Shown piece by piece: positions 7,697-16,426 of a stretch of 64,000 bases of DNA. A model generated the notes under the pieces. The model was not told the origin of the DNA. It did not search any database and worked only from the letters and a program-made list of their open reading frames with translations. The DNA is taken from NCBI RefSeq assembly GCF_013376105.1, contig NZ_JAAMFM010000001.1, positions 62,001 through 126,000 of the forward strand, in the 5' to 3' direction. The DNA comes from Arthrobacter wenxiniae. GTDB lineage: Bacteria; Actinomycetota; Actinomycetes; Actinomycetales; Micrococcaceae. Position 1 is the first letter of the stretch, and each line of letters begins with the position of its first letter. The translations under genes and the position numbers were made by a program.

Positions 7697-8374
7697 CTAC
7701 TCCTCCAGGCCGATCATCGAGACAAACTCGCGGGCGTCGTCTCCGGAAATGTCCGCATGGTCGCGCAGGAGGCCGGCAGCGCCGTCGAGGTCACCGGAAA
7801 GCGCAAGGGAACGGATGCGCCCGAAAACCTCTTCATTGAGCCGCGTGCTGGCCACCTCGCGGACCTCCTCGCCCCGCGAGACGATGGCGCGGTAGCGGTA
7901 GGCGCCCGCGGCCGGACCTGGCTCCGCAGGCTTCGCCTCGGCGGGCTTGGGCACGGCAGGCTTGGGCACGGCAGGCTTGGGCACGGCCTCGAGGATGTCC
8001 TCGACCAACAGCGGCGCCTCCGCGGCGACAGGGTCCGGCAGCGGCTGCGGGAACTCGGCAAGTGCCGCCACCGCGGCCGCGGACTGGCCCAGGCTGGAGT
8101 TGGTGGCCTTCCGGTAGGCTTTCACGGCGTCGAGCACCTGCTGGCGTGCAATGAGGGAATAGACGGCACGGTGCGCTTCCGGCGACAATTTGGCGCTGGC
8201 CTCCACCGCCATCTCGCGCGTTGCCCGTGGCCGGCGTTGCGCCGGGGCCGCCGTTCGCGGCCCCGGTCCCTGGGCATCCTGCATGGCCCGGCCCCTGCGC
8301 CCCATGACTCGTGCGCCCACGATCACGGCAATGACGATGACCAGCACAATGACCAGCGGCACGAGATATTCCAT
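7697..8374 (-). CDS. Membrane-anchored protein of unknown function with Pro-Lys repeats
   Basis: 225 residues. One N-terminal transmembrane helix (VPLVIVLVIVIAVIVGARVM) is followed by a basic stretch, a helical segment (residues about 55-95), a PKPAV/PKPAE repeat coded by 15-bp tandem units around 7938-7985, and a C-terminal helical part containing ALSGDLDGAAGLLRDHADIS. The last segment resembles the helix hairpin seen in L7/L12-like and shift-type domains, but I cannot assign it. The topology suggests a short inside-out anchor with a cytoplasmic C-terminus. It is alone on its strand, downstream of tRNA-Tyr and its hairpin. Confidence 0.7.
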   Translation of the reverse strand: MEYLVPLVIVLVIVIAVIVGARVMGRRGRAMQDAQGPGPRTAAPAQRRPRATREMAVEASAKLSPEAHRAVYSLIARQQVLDAVKAYRKATNSSLGQSAAAVAALAEFPQPLPDPVAAEAPLLVEDILEAVPKPAVPKPAVPKPAEAKPAEPGPAAGAYRYRAIVSRGEEVREVASTRLNEEVFGRIRSLALSGDLDGAAGLLRDHADISGDDAREFVSMIGLEE

Positions 8375-8421
8375 GCCTTAACTGTAGTTCCCCCGCCCTG
8401 CGCGTGGACCCCCATTAACGG

Positions 8422-8462
8422 CGGAAGCCCGGAACCCCGCTGTGCGGCGCTCCGGGCTTCCG
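8422..8462 (-). terminator. Hairpin after tRNA-Tyr, likely terminator
   Basis: CGGAAGCCCGGA at 8422-8433 pairs perfectly with TCCGGGCTTCCG at 8451-8462 (12 bp, 17-nt loop). It begins 8 nt beyond the 3' end of the tRNA on the minus strand. There is no U-tract, as is common for actinobacterial terminators. Confidence 0.75.
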
Positions 8463-8469
8463 GGACTGG

Positions 8470-8551
8470 TGGCAGATACTGGATTCGAACCAGTGAAGGC
8501 GTTGCCAGCTGATTTACAGTCAGCCCCCTTTGGCCACTCGGGTAATCTGCC
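8470..8551 (-). tRNA. tRNA-Tyr (GTA)
   Basis: Reading the minus strand, GGCAGAT at 8551-8545 pairs with ATCTGCC at 8477-8471, with discriminator A at 8470. The anticodon loop CTGTAAA contains GTA. A long variable arm (class II, as expected for bacterial Tyr) precedes the T-arm TTCGAAT. CCA is not encoded. Length is 82 nt. Confidence 0.95.
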
Positions 8552-8676
8552 ATGGCCTGCCAAGCGTGATCATTCCCGCCCGACAATCACCCCCATCAAG
8601 TGGGAGCAGTAAAACAATACAAGGTATTTGGCCAAGAATCGAATCGGGAGTTTTCCGTGGCCGGCACTGCCGGAGA

Positions 8677-9033
8677 TCAGGCCTGGGTGCCTGCCTGGAT
8701 GCGCCGGACCAGCTGTTTCTCCAGGAACGCGGCCTGTTCGGGCGTCACCTGATTCAAGGCCACGGCGCGGGCAATGTCCTCGTGCACGCCGGCGATCCGC
8801 GACGACGCCGAGTTGACCGGCGACGCGAGGATGGCCGCAGGATCCTGGCTGATGACCGGGGCGGCGAGGACCGTCACGGCCGCCAGGGTTGCCGCCGCCA
8901 TCGCCGTTCCCACCGTCGCCTTCACACCGGGCCGGGGCCTGGCCACGGCCGCGTTGCAGTCCACGGGCGGCACAGCGGATGGTGCGGCAGGAGCGGGGCC
9001 GGGATCCGGCGTCGGGCCTTGGGCTTGTCTCAT
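8677..9033 (-). CDS. Small membrane or exported protein, unknown
   Basis: 118 residues: a Pro-rich start ([18 protein letters not shown]), one hydrophobic helix ([20 protein letters not shown]), then a short helical tail with [20 protein letters not shown]. The start is ATG at 9033, fixed by AGGAGG (complement of 9038-9043). It could be a signal-anchored periplasmic-face protein. No family is recognised. It is divergent from the YajQ-like gene. Confidence 0.7.
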   Translation of the reverse strand: MRQAQGPTPDPGPAPAAPSAVPPVDCNAAVARPRPGVKATVGTAMAAATLAAVTVLAAPVISQDPAAILASPVNSASSRIAGVHEDIARAVALNQVTPEQAAFLEKQLVRRIQAGTQA

Positions 9034-9205
9034 CAGTCCTCCTGAAATGGCGTCTGTCACTGGGTACAACGATGCCGGTCCCAAATGTGCTCCCGCCCCG
9101 CGTCCGCTTGGAGCGAACTGTGAACGCCACCCGACCATGCCGCGGGCGCTAGGCTTGTCATCAAATCAACCGGAACGCCCGTCGCTTATTTATGCAGGAG
9201 GAACC

Positions 9206-9694
9206 ATGGCTAGTGAGTCAACGTTTGACGTCGTCAGCAAGGTCGACAAGCAGGAGGTCGCCAACGCGCTGAACCAGGCCCAGAAGGAAGTGGCCCAGCG
9301 CTACGACTTCAAGGGCGTGGGCGCGGAGATCGACTTCAGCGGCGAGAAGATCCTGCTCAAGGCCAACTCCGAGGAGCGCGTCATGGCCGTCATGGACGTC
9401 TTCGAATCGAAACTGATCAAGCGCGGCATTTCGCTGAAGTCGCTCGACGCGGGAGAGCCGTACGCCTCCGGCAAGGAATACCGCCTGGAGGCCTCCATCA
9501 AGGAAGGTATCGCCCAGGACGTGGCCAAGAAGATCAACAAGCTCATCCGCGACGAGGGGCCCAAGGGCGTGAAGTCCACCATCCAGGGCGACGAACTGCG
9601 TGTGAGCTCCAAGAGCCGCGACGACCTGCAGGCCGTCATGGCGCTGCTGCGCAAGTTTGAGGACGCGGACCTGCAGTTCGTCAACATGCGCTGA
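9206..9694 (+). CDS. YajQ-family nucleotide-binding protein
   Basis: A 162-residue protein that matches the YajQ/UPF0234 family along its full length: [19 protein letters not shown] at the start, [27 protein letters not shown], and the C-terminal DLQFVNMR. Members bind nucleotides or nucleic acid, and some bind cyclic di-GMP (Xanthomonas XC_3703); the role here is not established. The start ATG at 9206 follows AGGAGG at 9196-9201. It is monocistronic with a short hairpin 12 bp after the stop. Confidence 0.93.
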   Translation: MASESTFDVVSKVDKQEVANALNQAQKEVAQRYDFKGVGAEIDFSGEKILLKANSEERVMAVMDVFESKLIKRGISLKSLDAGEPYASGKEYRLEASIKEGIAQDVAKKINKLIRDEGPKGVKSTIQGDELRVSSKSRDDLQAVMALLRKFEDADLQFVNMR

Positions 9695-9705
9695 CCTCCC
9701 GCGCG

Positions 9706-9720
9706 GCACTTTTGAAGTGC
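9706..9720 (+). terminator. Short hairpin after the YajQ gene
   Basis: GCACTT and AAGTGC enclose a 3-nt loop, 12 bp past the stop codon at 9694. The stem is only 6 bp and lacks a T-tract, so it is a weak terminator candidate. Its core resembles the CACTTCTGAAGTG palindromes at 50.8 kb. Confidence 0.4.
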
Positions 9721-9860
9721 ACCTGCGTGCTGGGAATCCTGTGGTGAACGCCGGGTGAATTCCCAGCCTGCAAGTGCCCTGCCGTACTTGTGGGGCGGTC
9801 CGGGCGGGCATAGGCTCGTGGTTTAGCTGATCGACCCGTTCACTTTTGCAAGGAGCAGCC

Positions 9861-10634
9861 ATGACTGAAATCCCCGCGGGAGCACCGTGCTGGATCGACT
9901 TGATGACCTCGGACCCGGCCAAGGCCAAGGAGTTCTACACGGCCCTGTTCGGCTGGACCTACGAGGTGGGCGACGTCGAAAAGTACGGCGGCTACATCAT
10001 GGCCTTCAAGGATGGAAAGTCCGTGGCCGGGCTGATGCAAAGCAACCAGGACGACGCCGGGTACCCGGACATGTGGTCCACCTACCTCCGCGTCGAGGAC
10101 ATTGACGCGACCGTTGCCGCGGCCACCACGGCCGGCGGCGTCACCTACATGGCGCCCATGGACGTCCCCGAGCAGGGCAGGATGGCCATGCTGGGCGATC
10201 CCGGCGGCGCATCCGTGGGCGTGTGGGAATTTGGCGGACACACCGGTTTCCAGGCCCACGCCGTCGACGGCGCGGCGAGCTGGCACGAGCTCTGGACCAA
10301 GGACTACCCGGCCGCCCTCAGGTTCTACCAGGACGTCTTCGGCTGGAAGACCGCCGTCATGAGCGACACCGCGGAATTCAAGTACTCCACGGTGGGCGAG
10401 GGCCAGGACGCCGTGGCCGGCGTCCTGGACGCCACCAACGACCTCCCCGCACACCTCCCCGCCACGTGGCAGGTCTACTTTCAGGTGGCGGACGCCGATG
10501 CCTCCGTGGCGACGGCCCTCGCCCTGGGCGCCACCGTGATCCAGGCCGCCGAGGACACGCCGTTTGGCCGCCTGGCGGGGCTGACCGACCCCACCGGGGC
10601 CATGTTCAAGATCATCCAGCCGCCGGTCCGGTAG
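9861..10634 (+). CDS. VOC-family protein with two glyoxalase-like domains
   Basis: 257 residues with two vicinal-oxygen-chelate halves. The first runs from about residue 7 (GAPCWIDLMTSDPAKAKEFY) to 120. The second runs from about 130 (ASWHELWTKDYPAALRFYQ) to the end (FGRLAGLTDPTGAMFKIIQP). It resembles the Cfp30B/hydroxylase group of actinobacteria. The start is ATG at 9861, with AAGGAG at 9850-9855. The ligand and metal are unknown. It is convergent with the response-regulator gene, and the gap between them is only 27 bp. Confidence 0.85.
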   Translation: MTEIPAGAPCWIDLMTSDPAKAKEFYTALFGWTYEVGDVEKYGGYIMAFKDGKSVAGLMQSNQDDAGYPDMWSTYLRVEDIDATVAAATTAGGVTYMAPMDVPEQGRMAMLGDPGGASVGVWEFGGHTGFQAHAVDGAASWHELWTKDYPAALRFYQDVFGWKTAVMSDTAEFKYSTVGEGQDAVAGVLDATNDLPAHLPATWQVYFQVADADASVATALALGATVIQAAEDTPFGRLAGLTDPTGAMFKIIQPPVR

Positions 10635-10661
10635 GCCGCCGCCTTCAGGCCGCCGCAGCCT

Positions 10662-11339
10662 TCAGGCACCGGGCTCGACGAGCCCGGTGTCGTAGGCCAG
10701 CACCACCATCTGCACGCGGTCCCGCAACTCCAGCTTGGCCAGGATCTTGCTCACGTGCGTCTTCACCGTCTGCTGGGCGATGAAAAGTTGCGCCGCAATT
10801 TCATGGTTGGCCAGCCCGCGGCCCACCAGCGTCATGACTTCCAGCTCGCGCTCGGTCAGCCCGTCGAGGCGGTCCCTGGACAGTTCGGCGCGGGGGTTGG
10901 ACTGCGCAAACTGTTCAATCAGCCGTCTGGTCACGGACGGCGCCAGCAGGGCCTCCCCGCCGGCCACGATCCGCACCGCCGCCACCAGCTCGTCGGCAAG
11001 CGCGTCCTTCAAGAGGAAGCCGCTGGCGCCCATGCGCAGGGCGTCATAAACGTAGTCGTCCACGTCAAAGGTGGTCAGCATCAGCACGTGGACGGACGTC
11101 CGGGGACCGTCGCAGCCGGCCTGCGCCAGGATGCGCCGCGCGGCTTCCAGCCCGTCCATCACGGGCATGCGCACATCCATGAGCACCACGTCCGGGCGGC
11201 ATGCCGCGGCCAGGTCGACGGCCACGGCACCGTTCTCCGCCTGCCCCACCACCTCAATGTCCGCCTGCGCGCCGAGCAGCGCGGCAAATCCCTCCCGGAC
11301 CATTGCCTGGTCATCCACCACCAACACCCGGATGGCCAT
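10662..11339 (-). CDS. NarL/FixJ-family response regulator
   Basis: 225 residues: a receiver domain (1-120) with phospho-acceptor Asp55 in VVLMDVRMPVMDG and acidic pocket VVDDQ, then a LuxR-type HTH (about 158-218) with LTERELEVMTLVGRGLANHE and the recognition region QTVKTHVSKIL. It is the cognate partner of the histidine kinase at 11339-12649. The kinase stop and regulator start share one base (TGATG), so they are translationally coupled. Targets are unknown. The last codons of this gene form a strong hairpin. Confidence 0.93.
   Translation of the reverse strand: MAIRVLVVDDQAMVREGFAALLGAQADIEVVGQAENGAVAVDLAAACRPDVVLMDVRMPVMDGLEAARRILAQAGCDGPRTSVHVLMLTTFDVDDYVYDALRMGASGFLLKDALADELVAAVRIVAGGEALLAPSVTRRLIEQFAQSNPRAELSRDRLDGLTERELEVMTLVGRGLANHEIAAQLFIAQQTVKTHVSKILAKLELRDRVQMVVLAYDTGLVEPGA
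10667..10689. terminator. Perfect hairpin inside the 3' end of the response-regulator gene
   Basis: CACCGGGCTCG at 10667-10677 and CGAGCCCGGTG at 10679-10689 form 11 perfect pairs around a single A (a tight loop in practice). It lies within the last nine codons of the minus-strand gene and 33 bp beyond the stop of the convergent VOC gene. It is a plausible terminator for the plus-strand transcript and possibly for both. Confidence 0.6.
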
Positions 11340-12649
11340 CAGGCTCCCTTCCCTTCCCGAGTCCTGCCGCTGCCTGCCTTGCCCACGCTGATCAGCGGCA
11401 GCGAGGCCACCACGGAGAAGCCGCCTTCCGGCGTCGGCATGCATATGACCGAGCCTCCCACAATGGTGGCGCGCTCCCGCATGCCGATCAAACCCTGGCC
11501 CACATGGGAACCGCGGTCCAGCTGGGCCATGACGGCGCCAACGGCCGACGGCGAATTGACCACCGACACTTCCAGCCGGCCCCCCGCCGTGGTGAAGCGG
11601 ATCTCCACGGACGCCCCCGGGGCGTGGCGGACCACGTTGCTCAGCGCCTCCTGGACAATCCGGTAGGCCGTCAGGGCAATGACCTCGCCCACCGCGTCGA
11701 GGTCGACACCGGAAAGCGCGGGGTCGCGGACCCTCACCCCCGCCGTGCGGGCCGAAGCCAGAAGCCCCGCAAGGTCCGCGAAGCCGGGCTGCGGGGCGGT
11801 CGCGCGGCCCGCCCCGGAATCGCGCAGCGAGCCAAGCATGCTGCGCATTTCCGTCATCGCGCGGCGCGAGTTGTCGGCGATGTCCTCAAATTCCTGCTTG
11901 AGCTCGTCGCTGAGCCCGGCGTGCCGGTACGCGGCCGTGGTCGCCTGGACCACCACCACTGACATTCCATGGGCCACCACGTCGTGCAGTTCGCGGGCAA
12001 TGCGCGTGCGTTCCTCGGCCAGCCGCCGGCGGGACTGTTCCTCAGCACTGACACTGCGTTCAGCGGCAAGTTCCTCCCGGAGGTGCTGCCATTGCTGGGC
12101 CACGACGGAGGCCACCATCAGCCCGCCGGACACGGCCGCAAAGACCACCACGTTGATTTGGGCGCCCTGGGTCTGCCCGTTCGGCATGGTCAGGTAGTTG
12201 TCCATGACCCCCACGCCCACGCTCAGCAGCCACCCCGCGGCCGGCACCATCCAGTGGCTCCGCAGCCCGGCCACGCAAATCACCAGGACCTGCGTCACCA
12301 TGGCCACCACGCTGAACGGCAGGGGGGCCGCCCCCTCCGGGATGGACACCAGCGGCATGACCACCATGGGAACCAGGGAGACCAGCATGCCGGCCACGGG
12401 CCGCGCCGCCGTCAGCCCGAGGGACGCCGCATGCAGGATCGCCATGCCCAGCCCAAAGGGCAGCACCATGTGGTACAGGGTCATGTTCAGCGGAGCCCCG
12501 ACGGCAAGCAGGGCAATGCACACGGCGGCCGTGCCCAGCCACACCCAGCTGGTCCGCTTCAAGTCCCACAGCTTGGCGGTGCTGAACGCGCCCTGGCCGC
12601 CAGCGGCCAGCCCGGCCGTCCCCGCGGTCGCGCCCCTAGTCTTGGGCAT
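11339..12649 (-). CDS. Sensor histidine kinase, HisKA_3 type
   Basis: 436 residues. About six transmembrane helices occupy residues 35-185 without a large extracellular domain. A short coiled linker follows (WQHLREELAAERSVSAEEQ), then the dimerisation/phosphoacceptor box RIARELHDVVAHGMSV with the phospho-His in ELHD, and a HATPase_c domain with VVRHAPGASVEI and GQGLIGMRERATIVGG. It autophosphorylates and donates to the regulator at 10662-11339. The start ATG at 12649 lies inside the end of the upstream phosphatase gene (14-bp overlap), so the three genes form one unit. The signal is probably membrane-associated stress, but this is inference. Confidence 0.9.
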   Translation of the reverse strand: MPKTRGATAGTAGLAAGGQGAFSTAKLWDLKRTSWVWLGTAAVCIALLAVGAPLNMTLYHMVLPFGLGMAILHAASLGLTAARPVAGMLVSLVPMVVMPLVSIPEGAAPLPFSVVAMVTQVLVICVAGLRSHWMVPAAGWLLSVGVGVMDNYLTMPNGQTQGAQINVVVFAAVSGGLMVASVVAQQWQHLREELAAERSVSAEEQSRRRLAEERTRIARELHDVVAHGMSVVVVQATTAAYRHAGLSDELKQEFEDIADNSRRAMTEMRSMLGSLRDSGAGRATAPQPGFADLAGLLASARTAGVRVRDPALSGVDLDAVGEVIALTAYRIVQEALSNVVRHAPGASVEIRFTTAGGRLEVSVVNSPSAVGAVMAQLDRGSHVGQGLIGMRERATIVGGSVICMPTPEGGFSVVASLPLISVGKAGSGRTREGKGA

Positions 12650-13337
12650 GGCCGGTGCGGGGCGCGTCCGCGTCCAGGTCTGCCGTCGGGCCGTCAAAGT
12701 CGGTGCCGCCCACGCCGCCGGCGGGGGCGCCTTGCCAGTCGGTGACCGTCCAGCCGCCGGGGGCATTCCCGGTGCCCGGCTCGCCGTCAAGGGTGACAAT
12801 CCCGGTGTTGGAGAGCTCGTGGTACTTCGGGTCCGACCAGTCGATGTTGGTGCCACGGTGCCCTGCCCAGAAGCGGATCATGGCGCCGTGGCTGATCATG
12901 GCGACGGCTCCCCTGCCGTCGCCGGCGGCAGCCTCCGCCACCACGGCGTCAAAGCGTTCAAGCACCTCCGCCCCGGTGTCGGCCCCGGGCATCCTGACGG
13001 ACAGGTCGCCGCCCAGCCAGGCCTTGACTGTTTCCAGGTACGCCGTGATGGAGTCGGGGTCGCCCCTCATTTCCAGGGAGCCGGCGCTGATCTCGCGGAT
13101 GCCCGGGCGGACCACCGCGTCCAGGGCACGGTCCGCTGCGAGCGGCGCCGCCGTCAGGGTGGTGCGTGTCAGGTTGGAGACGTAAAGCCGGCTGATCACC
13201 TGCCCGCTAAGGGCGCCGGGCACGGCGGCCGCCTGCTGCTTGCCCACGGCCGTCAGCCCGGGGCCGGGAATGGCCGTGTCCAGCAGGGAGCGGACATTGT
13301 TGGGGGTCTGGCCGTGCCGAATCAGGATCAATCGCAT
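12636..13337 (-). CDS. Histidine phosphatase superfamily (phosphoglycerate mutase-like)
   Basis: 233 residues. The N-terminal RHG motif is in MRLILIRHGQTPNN (catalytic His8), followed by the conserved YVSNLTRTTLTA arginine helix, and the second active-site His is in VAMISHGAMIRFW. The fold covers about 205 residues; the last 30 are Asp/Gly/Pro-rich and overlap the kinase start. It may hydrolyse phosphate esters or phosphoproteins. Being the first gene of a unit with a two-component system, it could act in the same pathway, but housekeeping co-location is equally possible. The ATG at 13337 has no Shine-Dalgarno site. Confidence 0.87.
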   Translation of the reverse strand: MRLILIRHGQTPNNVRSLLDTAIPGPGLTAVGKQQAAAVPGALSGQVISRLYVSNLTRTTLTAAPLAADRALDAVVRPGIREISAGSLEMRGDPDSITAYLETVKAWLGGDLSVRMPGADTGAEVLERFDAVVAEAAAGDGRGAVAMISHGAMIRFWAGHRGTNIDWSDPKYHELSNTGIVTLDGEPGTGNAPGGWTVTDWQGAPAGGVGGTDFDGPTADLDADAPRTGHAQD

Positions 13338-13483
13338 ATTCCCATTCTGTCCTACCTGGCTGGACCCCCGCTGCGTTGCGGCGGTCCGCCGGACATGCCG
13401 GTCCCGGGCCTGTGCAGATCCCGGCCGTGCCACTGGCTGTCCCGGGCATGGAAAAGACAGCACCTGTGGGTGTGCCGGATCCG

Positions 13484-13612
13484 TGAGGAAGGGGCCCACC
13501 CGCGAGAAAGGTGGGTCTTCGCACCTGTCTCACGGGTTGGCCCCTTCCTCATCAAATAGGGACCTTCACCGTTACGGGCCGGCCCCTTCCTCGCAGCTTG
13601 GCCCCGTCCTCA
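13484..13612. repeat. Long imperfect hairpin plus two partial copies of its right arm
   Basis: TGAGGAAGGGGCC at 13484-13496 pairs exactly with GGCCCCTTCCTCA at 13539-13551. The interior also pairs (14 of 17), giving a 30-bp stem with about 27 matches and an 8-nt loop. The right arm recurs in degenerate form at 13573-13593 and 13598-13612. It lies in a 469-bp gap between htpX (3' side) and the phosphatase gene (5' side). It looks like a REP/BIME-type element or compound terminator. No gene is seen in 13613-13806. Confidence 0.65.
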
Positions 13613-13806
13613 ATCGGTAAATGTCCGCACTCACCACGCCGTGGCGCTCGGCTTCGGGTTGCGGGGGAAGGAGAGGCGCCCACGCCAGGCCGGCCAGCCC
13701 AAGAGTCGCGGGCTCTCCGCCACCAAGGCAGCAAAATGGTGACCGCTTCCTGCCCATCGGCCGCCCCGGCCGGGCCGCAAGCACAACCGCCTCCGCCTGA
13801 TATTGC

Positions 13807-14676
13807 CTAGCCCAGGGGGCGGCCGGCCATCCTTTCGAGCCGGGCGATGCGGTCGGCCATGGGCGGGTGGGTGGAGAACAGCCTGCGGGCACCGCCGTTT
13901 CGGAAGGGGTTCGCGATCATCAGGTGGCTGGCGTTGACAAGGTTCTGCTCCTCGGGCAGCGGGGCCTGCTGGATGCCGGATTCGAGCTTGTGGAGCGCGG
14001 AGGCGAGGGCCAGCGGGTCGTCGGTCAGCTTCGAGCCGTCCTCGTCTGCGTCGTATTCCCGGGTGCGGCTGATGGCCAGCTGGATCATGGAGGCGGCCAT
14101 GGGGGCCAGCAGGGCCATGGCAATCATGGCGATCGGGTTCGCATTGCGGCGGTCGCCACCACCGAAGAACAGCATCATCTGCGCCACCGAGGTGATGACT
14201 CCGGCCACGGCCGCCGCCACGGAGGAGGTGAGGATGTCACGGTTGTACACGTGCATGAGTTCGTGTCCCAGCACGCCGCGCAGCTCCCGCTCGTCCAGCA
14301 GGTTCAGGATGCCCTCGGTGCAGCAGACGGCGGCATTCTTGGGGTTGCGCCCCGTGGCGAAGGCGTTCGGTGCCTGCGTGGGCGAGACGAAAATGGCGGG
14401 CATGGGCTGGTTGGCCTTGACTGACAGTTCGCGCACAATGCGGTAGATGCCCGGCGCCTGTTCCTCCGTGACCGGGTAGGCCTGCATGGAGCGGATGGCG
14501 ATCTTGCCGCTGTTCCAGTAGCCGTAGGCGGTGGTGCCGACGCCGATCAGGGCAAAGATCCACAGCGGAGCCGCACTGCCGGTCCCGCCGGCCACCAACG
14601 CACCAATGCCGAGCAGGACCGCCCAGAGCACGCCGAAGAGTGCAGTGGTCTTCAGTCCGTTGAAATGGCTGTGCAC
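13807..14676 (-). CDS. htpX: M48-family membrane zinc metalloprotease HtpX
   Basis: 289 residues. Two N-terminal transmembrane helices (TTALFGVLWAVLLGIGALVA and the next), the zinc motif GHELMHVYN, a second helix pair (VAAAVAGVITSVAQMMLFFG, PIAMIAMALLAPMAASMIQ), and the third zinc ligand in SRTREYDADEDG. It degrades damaged membrane proteins in concert with FtsH. The start GTG at 14676 fits the usual HtpX length and follows AAGGAAAGG; upstream in-frame codons have no ribosome-binding site. Monocistronic. Confidence 0.95.
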   Translation of the reverse strand: MHSHFNGLKTTALFGVLWAVLLGIGALVAGGTGSAAPLWIFALIGVGTTAYGYWNSGKIAIRSMQAYPVTEEQAPGIYRIVRELSVKANQPMPAIFVSPTQAPNAFATGRNPKNAAVCCTEGILNLLDERELRGVLGHELMHVYNRDILTSSVAAAVAGVITSVAQMMLFFGGGDRRNANPIAMIAMALLAPMAASMIQLAISRTREYDADEDGSKLTDDPLALASALHKLESGIQQAPLPEEQNLVNASHLMIANPFRNGGARRLFSTHPPMADRIARLERMAGRPLG

Positions 14677-14774
14677 GTGCCTTTCCTTCCCTCGCAGTCC
14701 ATTAATCGTGCAATTCCTCATCGTGCTATTCCTTCTTCACGTAAAACGAGCCGGGCCGGGCCCTTGTTCCCGCC

Positions 14775-16079
14775 TCAGGGCCTGGGGTGGCGGGCGTCAT
14801 AGTGGAGGAAGCCCCGCTGCCACCACGCCAGGCCCCAAACGGCCGCAATGCACAGCAGCCCGCCGGCCACGGCAGCCCATCCCTCGCCGATCCACTGGCC
14901 AGTGGAGCCGGCGAAGACGTCGCCCAGGCGCGGGCCGCCCGTCACCACCACCACAAAGATGCCCTGCAGCCGGCCCCGGAGGTGGTCCGGGGTGGCCGAC
15001 TGCAGGATCGTGGAGCGGAACACGGAACTGATGGAATCGGCCACGCCGGCCACCACCAGCGCCGCGGCCGCACCCGCAATCCAGGGCGACACGCCGCCGT
15101 CGTACCCGTGGCGGCCGCCGGCCAAAACCGCCCCGCCCAGCGCGGCGATCGCCGCCCCCCACACGGTGACGGACCAGACCACGGCCAGGCCCTGGCGCCG
15201 CACGCCGCCGAGCGGGCCGGAGAACAGGGCGGCCAAAAAGGACCCGGCGGCGATGGACGCCAGCAGGAGCCCCGCGGTCTGCTGCCCGCCGCCCAGCCAG
15301 ACGGCGCCGATGGCCGGCAAAAGGGCGCGGGGCAGGGCGAAGACCATGGCACACAGGTCGACGAGGAACGTCATGCGCACGTTGTGCCGCGTGCCCAGGA
15401 AGCGGAAGCCCTCCAGCACGGACCTGAATCCGGCACGCTGGACCGTGCCGCCCCCGCCGCCCCCAACGCCCAGCGGCGCCAGCGGGGGCAGCGGCGGCAG
15501 CTTGAACAGCGCCCACAGCGACGCCGTGAACGTCAAAACATCCACGGTGTACGTCCAGCCATAACCCACGCCGGCCACCAGGATTCCCGCCATCAGCGGC
15601 CCGATGGTGGTGCCCAGGCCCATGACGATCATGCTGAGCGCGTTCGCCGCGGGCAGCAGTTCCGGGCGGACCAGCCGCGGCACAATGGCGCTGCGTGCCG
15701 AACCGTTCACCCCGGCGGCGGCGGACTGGACCGCGATCAGCCCGTACAGTATCCACACATTGCCCAGCCCCAGCCAGGCCTGTGTGGCGATGCCGATGGT
15801 CACCAGCCAGAGGGCCGCGGAGGATGCCAGCGCCACGCGCCGGCGGTCGTGCGCGTCGGCGATGGAGCCGCCGTACAGGCCCGCAAACACGAGCGGGAGC
15901 AGGGCCACCAGGCCCAGCATGCCAACGGCCAGCGTTGAGCCGGTAAGGTCGTACACCTCGAGGCTGACGGCCACCACCGTCAGCTGCGTCCCGATCGACG
16001 AGAGCCCGTTCCCCAGCCACAGCCGCCTGAACGCCGGGCTTTCCTTCAGCGGCGCCACGTCGGCAAGGATTTTTGGCAC
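14775..16079 (-). CDS. MFS exporter, EntS-like
   Basis: 434 residues, about twelve helices. The N-terminus SPAFRRLWLGNGLSSIGTQ and the loop DAHDRRRVALAS are typical of the MFS_3/EntS group (siderophore and multidrug exporters). NGSARSAIVPRLV is also a group hallmark. A Gly-rich linker (VGGGGGG) lies in the central loop. The start is GTG at 16079. Substrate unknown; no siderophore genes are nearby. Confidence 0.85.
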   Translation of the reverse strand: MPKILADVAPLKESPAFRRLWLGNGLSSIGTQLTVVAVSLEVYDLTGSTLAVGMLGLVALLPLVFAGLYGGSIADAHDRRRVALASSAALWLVTIGIATQAWLGLGNVWILYGLIAVQSAAAGVNGSARSAIVPRLVRPELLPAANALSMIVMGLGTTIGPLMAGILVAGVGYGWTYTVDVLTFTASLWALFKLPPLPPLAPLGVGGGGGGTVQRAGFRSVLEGFRFLGTRHNVRMTFLVDLCAMVFALPRALLPAIGAVWLGGGQQTAGLLLASIAAGSFLAALFSGPLGGVRRQGLAVVWSVTVWGAAIAALGGAVLAGGRHGYDGGVSPWIAGAAAALVVAGVADSISSVFRSTILQSATPDHLRGRLQGIFVVVVTGGPRLGDVFAGSTGQWIGEGWAAVAGGLLCIAAVWGLAWWQRGFLHYDARHPRP

Positions 16080-16426
16080 CTGCCCAGCCTAACCGCCCCG
16101 CGCCGCCCCTCAGCTACGCCGGCAGTGCATCCCTGGGCGCCGGCCCGCAGGGAGGGGATTGCCGTGGCCTTGATTTACGCCAAGCTGTTCGCCTCCACGT
16201 TCTGGAGCACCAGGCGGCCCACGTTTCCGCTGGCCGCCGTCCACCTCTTTTCCACTCGTCCGCAGGCACGACGGCGGCCACCCCCTTGCGCCTCCCGGCC
16301 CGGCGCCCACGGTTCCACGGTGTGGGCCGCGGATGTCTGGAACTCCGTGGCGGGCGGCGGCCTGGACTTGACCTCCGAGGCGGACTTTCGCGGGAAATCC
16401 GGCGGCCCATCGCCTACTGTGGAGAC
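16080..16426. other. 347-bp gap with no supported gene
   Basis: Open frames here lack a ribosome-binding site and any recognisable motif. TACTGT at 16415-16420 ends 6 nt before the ankyrin ATG and probably acts as the -10 box of a leaderless transcript. Otherwise I see nothing. Confidence 0.5.

Noticed and set aside
13484-13612. Possible CRISPR array
   Set aside because: The copies are degenerate, unevenly spaced and palindromic, with no spacers of constant length and no cas genes.
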